39,177 nt of DNA, from positions 1 to 39,177 of the forward strand of contig NZ_JACSWA010000359.1 in NCBI RefSeq assembly GCF_016888125.1, read 5' to 3'. This stretch comes from Spirulina sp. CCY15215. GTDB lineage: Bacteria; Cyanobacteriota; Cyanobacteriia; Cyanobacteriales; Spirulinaceae. The notes under the pieces were generated by a model. It saw nothing but the letters and a program-made list of their open reading frames with translations. It made no database searches and had not been told where the DNA came from. Below are positions 33,594 to 39,177 of this stretch, piece by piece. A program made the position numbers and the translations under genes. Positions within the stretch are counted from its first letter, which is position 1. Every line of letters begins with the position of its first letter.

Positions 33594-35159
33594 ATGAGTC
33601 AAACAAATTCTAACGAAAAATCTGATAGTCAGGCTCTTCTTCAAGGTGTCCGCAAACTGCAAACAATGATTGAAGGTTTTGACGAGATCAGTCATGGTGG
33701 AATGCCTATCGGCAGAACAACATTGGCAAGCGGAACATCAGGAACCGGTAAAACTCTTTTAGCCACTCAATTTATTTATAACGGCATCAAACAATTTGGA
33801 GAAGCTGGGATATTTGTAACCTTTGAAGAATCCCCCCAAGATATTATTACCAACGCTTGTAGTTTTGGATGGAACTTACAAGAACTGGTCGATCGCGGCA
33901 AACTATTTATTTTGGATGCTTCCCCGGATCCTGAAGGTCAAGAAGTCGTCGGAAATTTCGATCTTTCCGCATTAATTGAACGCATTCAATATGCCATTAA
34001 AAAATACAAAGCCAAACGAGTTTCTATTGATTCCGTGACAGCAGTTTTTCAGCAATATGAAGGTGCATCGGTTGTCAGACGAGAAATTTTTCGCCTTGTA
34101 GCACGGCTCAAACAAATAGGTGTCACCTCCATCCTAACCACAGAAAGAGTCGATGAATACGGCCAAGTTGCACGTTTTGGCGTAGAAGAATTTGTTTCTG
34201 ATAATGTTATTATCCTGCGAAATGTCCTTGAAGGAGAACGACGAAGGCGCACAATTGAAATTTTAAAATTGCGAGGAACGACCCACATGAAAGGAGAATA
34301 TCCTTTTACAATTACTAATGATGGCATTAATATTTTCCCCTTGGGAGCAATGCGTTTAACTCAGCGTTCTTCTAATGTTCGCATCTCTTCAGGAGTAAAA
34401 ACATTGGATGAAATGTGCGGTGGTGGGTTCTTTAAAGACTCGATTATTTTAGCAACAGGAGCCACGGGAACGGGTAAAACATTATTGGTGAGTAAGTTTT
34501 TACAAGAAGGATGCAGGCAGGGAGAAAGGGCAATTTTATTTGCTTATGAAGAGTCCCGCGCTCAGTTATCTCGCAATGCCAACTCTTGGGGAGTTAACTT
34601 TGAAGAAATGGAACAGAAAGGACTACTAAAACTGCTTTGTACTTATCCCGAATCGGCAGGATTAGAAGATCATTTACAAATGATTAAATCCGAAATTGAA
34701 GAGTTTAAACCGGCTCGTATTGCCATTGATTCTCTTTCTGCTATGGCGCGAGGAGTGACCAATAATGCCTTTCGACAGTTTGTAATTGGGGTCACAGGAT
34801 ACGCCAAACAAGAGGAAATTACGGGATTTTTCACCAATACAACGGATCAGTTCATGGGGTCAAATTCGATTACCGAGTCTCATATTTCCACAATTACAGA
34901 TACGATTATCATGTTGCAATATGTGGAAATTCGCGGGGAAATGTCGAGGGCAATTAATGTCTTTAAAATGCGCGGTTCGTGGCACGATAAAGGTATTCGC
35001 GAATATGCGATCAATTCGGGAGGTCCTGATATTAAAGATTCGTTCCGTAATTATGAAGGAATTATTAGTGGTTCTCCCCGACGCATTAGCGTTGATGAAA
35101 AAAGCGAACTTTCTCGTATTGTTCGGGGGGTGCGCGGAAAAATCCAAGATGAAATCTGA
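33594..35159 (+). CDS. kaiC: Circadian clock protein KaiC
   Basis: 521 residues, a double RecA-fold ATPase, autokinase and autophosphatase that forms the hexameric oscillator core. CI has Walker A GTSGTGKT (K53) and the catalytic Glu pair E78-E79; CII has GATGTGKT (K295) and E319-E320. The phosphorylation sites are S432 and T433 in ESHISTITDTI, equal to S431/T432 of Synechococcus with a one-residue offset. The A-loop/tail region DEKSELSRIVRGVRGKIQDE, bound by KaiA, is present though the extreme tail is short. All residues for the full phosphorylation cycle are intact, so this is a KaiC1-type clock protein. AGGGA precedes the ATG. A multi-domain response regulator gene follows by 113 bases. 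Confidence 0.98.
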   Translation: MSQTNSNEKSDSQALLQGVRKLQTMIEGFDEISHGGMPIGRTTLASGTSGTGKTLLATQFIYNGIKQFGEAGIFVTFEESPQDIITNACSFGWNLQELVDRGKLFILDASPDPEGQEVVGNFDLSALIERIQYAIKKYKAKRVSIDSVTAVFQQYEGASVVRREIFRLVARLKQIGVTSILTTERVDEYGQVARFGVEEFVSDNVIILRNVLEGERRRRTIEILKLRGTTHMKGEYPFTITNDGINIFPLGAMRLTQRSSNVRISSGVKTLDEMCGGGFFKDSIILATGATGTGKTLLVSKFLQEGCRQGERAILFAYEESRAQLSRNANSWGVNFEEMEQKGLLKLLCTYPESAGLEDHLQMIKSEIEEFKPARIAIDSLSAMARGVTNNAFRQFVIGVTGYAKQEEITGFFTNTTDQFMGSNSITESHISTITDTIIMLQYVEIRGEMSRAINVFKMRGSWHDKGIREYAINSGGPDIKDSFRNYEGIISGSPRRISVDEKSELSRIVRGVRGKIQDEI

Positions 35160-35272
35160 AATATAATCTTGTAGAAAATATACCTATCCCACAAATCGTA
35201 ATATTATCTCCAATTGTTTGTGTCAACCTAGAAGAAGAACATCGATCGCCGGCAAGGGATAATTTAGGGAAT

Positions 35273-37147
35273 GTGAAAGTTTTATTGGTTGAAGATGATA
35301 CCAGTCTTGCGGCTACTATCGGCGAAGCTCTCAAAGCTAATCGTTATGTTATCGATGTCGCATCTGACGGTCAAATGGGGTGGGATTTACTGGAACTCTT
35401 TTCCTATGATGTAATTTTATTGGATTTGGTGCTGCCTAAATTAGATGGTTTGAGCTTTTGTCGCCAAGTTCGCGATCGCGGCGATCGCACTCCCATTATG
35501 TTGCTGACGGTTCAAGAAACCGATGATAGTAAAGTAATGGGTTTGGATGCTGGAGCCGACGATTATCTCGTTAAACCTGTTAATCTTAGCGAATTGTTGG
35601 CTCGTATTCGGGCTTTGCTGCGGCGAGGTCAAGAATCCTTGGCTCCAATTCTGGCTTGGGGAGCCTTGCAGCTTAATCCCAATGGCTGTCAAGTCACCTA
35701 CGAAGATCGCCCTCTCAAACTCACGGCCAAGGAATACAAAATTTTAGAATTGCTGTTGCGAAATCCCCAACGCATTTACGATCAACACGCCCTGATTGAT
35801 TGCCTCTGGTCCATCGATGAATCCCCCTCGGGCAATGCCGTTAGAACTCATATTAAGGGCTTGCGCCACAAACTGAAAAAAGCGGGAGCCGGGGATGCGA
35901 TCGAAACAATTTACGGGTTGGGTTATCGACTCAGAGAGTTATCTTCCTCTACTCTTTCCTCAAATCCCAGCAATCCCGAAGAAGGCGATCGCCAAGAGAT
36001 TCCCGCAACAGTCCTCCCTCATCTTACTGTCGCTTGGGAGCGTCATAAAAAGCAATATCTCGATCGCCTAGTCAAGGTTGAAACTGCGATCGCCGCTCTC
36101 GTCAAAGGAGAACTTAATGAGGAGTTACACCATTCTGCACTGCGAGAAATCCATACTCTTATCGGTTCTTTGGGGACTTTTGGACTGATGGAAGCATCGA
36201 AACAATCTCGCCATATTGAAAAATACTTGCAAGATTCCTCCTTAGCAGAGCAAAAAGGGCTGGAATTACAAAACTTGGTGGGAAAACTGCGCCAAGAGAT
36301 AGAGGAAACCGGAGAAAATCCCTCTCCAGAAGCGTTAACAGAACAAGAAGCAAATACTGCTGAAGTTGCTCCTTATTGCGCCTATTCCTCCCTCCAGAAA
36401 CTCTTAATTGTCGATGATGATATCGGTTTGACAGACATTCTCGCCCGAGAAGCAGAAAATTGGGGACTCGTGGCACAAACTGCGAATAGTCTGGAAACGG
36501 CACGAAATGCGATCGCCCGCCAAATTCCCGATATTATCCTGCTCGATTTGAACTTTCCCGACTCCGAACTTGCCGGTTTTGTCTTGCTTTCCCAATTAAA
36601 AGTCAAGTATCCCGCCCTTCCTGTGGTCATCCTCACCGCCAGCGAAACCCTGACCAATCGTGTGAAAGCGTCTCGTTTTGGGGGCTGGTGCTTTCTCGCC
36701 AAACCCATTGCCCCCTCCCTCGCCCTACAAATTGTCTGTCAAACTTTAAAACAATCTCAACCCCATTCCCTGCGAGTTATGATGGTTGATGACGATTCCG
36801 ACTTACTGCAATGGCTGCAGCAATGCTTAAAAACCCATAATATTGAAGCGATCGCCTTAAACGATCCCAAACAATTCTGGCCGGCACTGCGCCAATTCCA
36901 GCCCGATCTTTTACTGCTCGATCTGAAAATGCCGCAACTGAGTGGCATAGACCTTTGCCAGATCGTTCGCAGCGACCCCAACTGGCGGCATTTGCCCATT
37001 GTTATGCTCTCGGCTCAAAGCGATGGCGCGATCGCCCAAACAGCCTATCAAGCCGGAGTTAATGACTATCTGCAAAAACCCATTGCTGAAACTCAACTGA
37101 TTAACTGTATTTTGCGCCAGATCGAGGATGGCAACAACAGTCGTTAA
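35273..37147 (+). CDS. Composite response regulator: REC-wHTH-Hpt-REC-REC
   Basis: 624 residues beginning with GTG (the adjacent ATG is out of frame; AGGGA precedes it). Receiver 1 has DD at 8-9, D51 and K101. An OmpR-type winged-helix DNA-binding domain follows (about 127-222; LTAKEYKILELLLRNPQRIY, AVRTHIKGLRHKLKK, TIYGLGYRL). An Hpt-like helical domain (255-345) has H294 in REIHTLIGSLGTFG. Receiver 2 (375-490) has D425 and K477. Receiver 3 (500-615) has D550 and K602. All three receivers keep the acidic pocket and Lys. Such proteins are called multi-component transcriptional regulators in cyanobacteria. With receivers, Hpt and DNA-binding domain in one chain, it could run most of a phosphorelay internally. 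Its place after kaiC suggests clock output, but this is inference; it is not RpaA or RpaB, which are single-receiver proteins. Confidence 0.92.
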   Translation: MKVLLVEDDTSLAATIGEALKANRYVIDVASDGQMGWDLLELFSYDVILLDLVLPKLDGLSFCRQVRDRGDRTPIMLLTVQETDDSKVMGLDAGADDYLVKPVNLSELLARIRALLRRGQESLAPILAWGALQLNPNGCQVTYEDRPLKLTAKEYKILELLLRNPQRIYDQHALIDCLWSIDESPSGNAVRTHIKGLRHKLKKAGAGDAIETIYGLGYRLRELSSSTLSSNPSNPEEGDRQEIPATVLPHLTVAWERHKKQYLDRLVKVETAIAALVKGELNEELHHSALREIHTLIGSLGTFGLMEASKQSRHIEKYLQDSSLAEQKGLELQNLVGKLRQEIEETGENPSPEALTEQEANTAEVAPYCAYSSLQKLLIVDDDIGLTDILAREAENWGLVAQTANSLETARNAIARQIPDIILLDLNFPDSELAGFVLLSQLKVKYPALPVVILTASETLTNRVKASRFGGWCFLAKPIAPSLALQIVCQTLKQSQPHSLRVMMVDDDSDLLQWLQQCLKTHNIEAIALNDPKQFWPALRQFQPDLLLLDLKMPQLSGIDLCQIVRSDPNWRHLPIVMLSAQSDGAIAQTAYQAGVNDYLQKPIAETQLINCILRQIEDGNNSR

Positions 37148-37303
37148 CGAAACTGGAGCATTGAGCCACAAATAAAGAACAGGATATTTTATCTAATCCA
37201 TAAGCATTTTTGTGGTATCGCCTTTTACTGCTTTCCCTCTAAGGTTTTCCCCTCTTTTCCGATCTCCTTTTTGTTGCTTGTCTTCTCTGTTCTGACTGCA
37301 TCG

Positions 37304-37332
37304 TTGTCGAACCCTTAATATTTTGTTACAAT
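37304..37332 (+). promoter_or_regulatory. Sigma-70-type promoter
   Basis: TTGTCG at 37304-37309, 17-base spacer, TACAAT at 37327-37332, 41 bases before the ATG at 37374. The rest of the 226-base gap after the response regulator is pyrimidine-rich with no other recognised feature. Confidence 0.5.
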
Positions 37333-37373
37333 CGTGGCAACACAAAGTAATACTTCGTTACACATAAAGGCTA

Positions 37374-38165
37374 ATGATTGGTGGTTTAATTGGAATGAAT
37401 AAAAATCACGGCACAGATTGGGGAGAGAACCTGCTCAATACTGTTGCTAATCAAACCATTCGCCACCTCTTTACCCGTAGCGAGTTGGTCGATGTAACAG
37501 TACGGTGCAATCCTTCCAGTAAATTATTGCAAGGCACCGTAGACAGTTTCAAAATGTTTGGTCAAGGATTGGTCATTCGTCAGGATTTTCGCACCCAAGA
37601 AATGTCCTTTGAAACAGATGCGGTATCGTTAGATTTTGGCTCGATCCTGAAGGGGCAAATTTCCCTCAAACAGCCAACCCAGGCAGTGGCGATCGTCAAA
37701 TTAAGTGAAACTGATATCAATCAGGCATTTACCGCCGATTTAGTCAGAAAGCGCTTAGAAAATCTCACTGATTCCCGCTTAACCAATTTATCAGGAGGTC
37801 AGCCAGTTTCTTTTCGCGATATTCACCTCAAACTCTTACCTCAAAATCGCATTCAACTCTTTGCCAATGCTGACGTAACCAATCAAGTTGTTCCCATTAG
37901 TTTTAGTTGTACTTTGGGACTGGCAAAACGTCGGCGCATCACCTTTGAAGGGGCGGAATTTAAAGGCGATCGCGTCCCCGATTCTTTGCAGGGAATTTCC
38001 AAAATTTTAATGGTAATTCTAGTAGAAATTCTCAATGATATGGTAGACCTTGATCGCTTCGATCTCGACGGGGTTATGCTTCGTCTCAATCGCTTGGAAA
38101 CCCAAGGAGACATACTTTTATTTAGCGGTTATGCCCAAATCGAACGCATCCCCAAAACTGGCTAA
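37374..38165 (+). CDS. DUF2993 / LmeA-like lipid-binding protein
   Basis: 263 residues, one domain of mostly beta strands. The sequence resembles DUF2993 (LmeA family of phospholipid-binding proteins): NLLNTVANQTIRHLFTRSEL followed by VDVTVRCNPSSKLLQGTVDS, and a repeating strand pattern such as AVSLDFGSILKGQISLKQP and ETDINQAFTADLVRKRLENL. No signal peptide is evident, unlike actinobacterial LmeA, so in cyanobacteria the location is unclear. The start may be the ATG at 37374 or the one at 37395 (MNKNHG); the ribosome binding site does not decide. It has its own promoter. The stop codon is inside a threefold 10-base tandem duplication, and a heptamer array follows. Confidence 0.85.
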   Translation: MIGGLIGMNKNHGTDWGENLLNTVANQTIRHLFTRSELVDVTVRCNPSSKLLQGTVDSFKMFGQGLVIRQDFRTQEMSFETDAVSLDFGSILKGQISLKQPTQAVAIVKLSETDINQAFTADLVRKRLENLTDSRLTNLSGGQPVSFRDIHLKLLPQNRIQLFANADVTNQVVPISFSCTLGLAKRRRITFEGAEFKGDRVPDSLQGISKILMVILVEILNDMVDLDRFDLDGVMLRLNRLETQGDILLFSGYAQIERIPKTG

Positions 38166-38183
38166 AACTGGCTAAAATTGGCT
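38154..38183 (+). repeat. Three tandem 10-base units over a stop codon
   Basis: AAAACTGGCT at 38154-38163 and 38164-38173, then AAAATTGGCT at 38174-38183. The stop codon of the DUF2993 gene (TAA at 38163-38165) spans the first junction, as in the unrelated repeat at 18365-18397. Confidence 0.95.
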
Positions 38184-38221
38184 AATTGATAAACTAATAA
38201 TGGGTAATTGGTTAACTCCCA

Positions 38222-38380
38222 ACTACCCACTATCAACTATCAACTACCCACTATTTTCCCCGCTATCAACTATCAACTATCAACTATCAACTATCATACC
38301 TATCAACTATCAACTATCAACTATCAACTATCAACTATCATACCTATCAACTATCAACTATCATACCTATCAACTAATAA
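38222..38380 (-). repeat. Heptamer tandem array, unit TTGATAG on the minus strand
   Basis: On the plus strand it reads as repeats of CTATCAA, with runs of two to five perfect units separated by short spacers (CTATCATAC, and CTACCCACTATTTTCCCCG near 38246-38263). About fifteen clear units. It is the same unit as the 2551-2704 array but inverted and less regular. It lies between the stops of two convergent genes; the TPR gene's stop codon abuts its edge. Confidence 0.95.
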
Positions 38381-39079
38381 CTAAGCAATCATACAAGCGT
38401 ATAGTTCATCTAACCAAAGGACAACTTGCTTTTTGTAACGACGAGCAGAGAAAGTATTGGATAATTGTTCCAAAGCACGATTGTAGTCGGCGATCGCGGA
38501 ATTCCAATCCCCCCGTAAATGGTAAGTGCGACCTCGTTCCGCATAAACGCGACCCTTGAGGCGTTTTCCCAGAACCAATGTAATATCGAAATTTTCCAAA
38601 GCTAAATCGTAGAGTCCCAGATCCCGATAGGTAATCCCTTGATTGATCCATGCCCGTAAATTGCCTGGGTTAAAATCTAGGGCAATTTGATAATCGGCGA
38701 TCGCTTCACCTAAATACCCTTTAGCAACGTAACAATTGGCACGATTATTGTAAGCGCCATCCAAACGGGGATCGAGTTCAAGAGCCTTGTTATAATCCGC
38801 AAGGGCTTCCTCATAGCGATCGCATTGGAAATACATCAAACCGCGATTATTATAGTCAATAGCACTGTCAACATGACGAGCTAATAAATCGCTGAGGAGG
38901 GCAATAGCCGTATCATAGTCTCCGCGATCGGCAGATTCTAAAACGCGACTGCGTTGTTGACGGTCTGACACTTCTCGGTTTAAACCCATCTCTAGAGACT
39001 GAAAATCACCCTGAGATAGGGGTACAGAAGTCATGTTTTCTATTGTTGGATTTTGTTTCGGTACGTCATCAATATTCAT
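38381..39079 (-). CDS. TPR-repeat protein
   Basis: 232 residues. After a polar N-terminal 45 residues, four or five tetratricopeptide repeats cover about 48-215, with the consensus pattern in AIDYNNRGLMYFQCDRYEEA, LADYNKALELDPRLDGAYNN, RANCYVAKGYLGEAIADYQI and RAWINQGITYRDLGLYDLAL. TPR folds mediate protein-protein contacts; the partner is unknown. There is no signal peptide or membrane helix, so cytoplasmic. The C-terminus ends RYKKQVVLWLDELYACMIA. Its stop lies at the edge of the heptamer array. An open frame from beyond the window overlaps its start by 11 bases, which could mean translational coupling or chance. Confidence 0.88.
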   Translation of the reverse strand: MNIDDVPKQNPTIENMTSVPLSQGDFQSLEMGLNREVSDRQQRSRVLESADRGDYDTAIALLSDLLARHVDSAIDYNNRGLMYFQCDRYEEALADYNKALELDPRLDGAYNNRANCYVAKGYLGEAIADYQIALDFNPGNLRAWINQGITYRDLGLYDLALENFDITLVLGKRLKGRVYAERGRTYHLRGDWNSAIADYNRALEQLSNTFSARRYKKQVVLWLDELYACMIA

Positions 39080-39176
39080 CGAAAAATTGGGTAGAAACCC
39101 CGTCCTTATAGGACGGCTTTATATTAGTTTCGCTACCGCCTTGGAGTTGTTTAATTAGGGTGCCTTTGTATTGCAC
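39069..39176 (-). CDS. Partial open frame running off the right edge
   Basis: On the minus strand a frame is open from the window edge to TGA at 39069-39071, giving about 35 residues, VQYKGTLIKQLQGGSETN then a stretch encoded by the hairpin at 39100-39116 (KPSYKDGV) and FFDEY. It overlaps the TPR start codon. It may be the C-terminus of a real gene extended by an inserted repeat, or chance. No family recognised. Confidence 0.25.
   Translation of the reverse strand: MQYKGTLIKQLQGGSETNIKPSYKDGVSTQFFDEY
39092..39118 (-). mobile_element. Possible IS200/IS605-type terminal hairpin
   Basis: CCGTCCT at 39100-39106, loop TAT, AGGACGG at 39110-39116, followed on the minus strand by GGGTTTCTACC. Hairpins of the form CCGTCC..GGACGGGGTTT end many cyanobacterial IS200/IS605 elements; recalled, not searched. 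If so, the element body lies to the right of the window. A terminator for an upstream minus-strand gene is the alternative. Confidence 0.35.
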
Positions 39177-39177
39177 T

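Noticed and set aside
34786-35166. A 126-residue open frame within kaiC
   Set aside because: It is a shifted-frame shadow of kaiC, which is fully conserved there.
38200-38559. A 119-residue open frame over the heptamer array
   Set aside because: Half of it is the translated repeat (STINYQLSTINYQL pattern) and the rest is antisense to the TPR gene.

Overview
The window comes from a cyanobacterium. It carries kaiA, kaiB and kaiC in order, is saturated with the HIP1 palindrome GCGATCGC, and encodes several proteins of families largely confined to cyanobacteria (DUF1823, the slr1658/slr1659 regulator pair, a full-length KaiA). Base composition is moderately AT-rich. I cannot name the genus from sequence alone.

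Layout. 1-400: a possible right end of an IS200/IS605-type element, then a tRNA with CAU anticodon that looks like tRNA-Ile2 rather than tRNA-Met. 400-3572 (minus): a small exported protein, citramalate synthase (cimA), a heptamer tandem-repeat array and an HD phosphohydrolase. 3573-9162 (plus): palindromic repeats, a hybrid histidine kinase with a PilJ-type sensor, and a two-gene unit of a membrane coiled-coil/TerB-C-like protein plus a BrxD-like P-loop ATPase. 9212-16314 (mostly minus): a GT-C membrane glycosyltransferase, a decayed TPS-CHAT pseudogene, a small membrane protein, and an intact 1324-residue two-partner-secretion-type protein ending in a CHAT caspase-like domain. 16380-19018: a small hypothetical protein, cofH (deazaflavin synthesis), a YciI-like protein, and a small membrane protein with a strong promoter and a structured leader. 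19129-24619 (minus): an ABC-2 exporter pair, two adjacent potassium channels of different class (RCK-gated with a variant filter, and KirBac-type), a STAS/ATPase regulator pair and DUF1823. 24671-28841: an EamA transporter and two divergent GT-C glycosyltransferases.

28842-37147 is the circadian locus. A 1008-residue CBS-PAS-histidine kinase with three degenerate receiver-like domains is divergent from kaiA-kaiB-kaiC. These are followed by a 624-residue response regulator with the order REC-wHTH-Hpt-REC-REC. The kinase has the phosphorylatable His but no competent receiver. The regulator has competent receivers, an Hpt His and a DNA-binding domain. Together they could form a phosphorelay flanking the oscillator, which is the most interesting hypothesis here. 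37374-39177: a DUF2993/LmeA-like lipid-binding protein, a second heptamer array inverted relative to the first, a TPR protein, and an IS605-like hairpin at the right edge.

The two inverted heptamer arrays lie about 35.5 kb apart and bracket almost everything between, including the kai genes.
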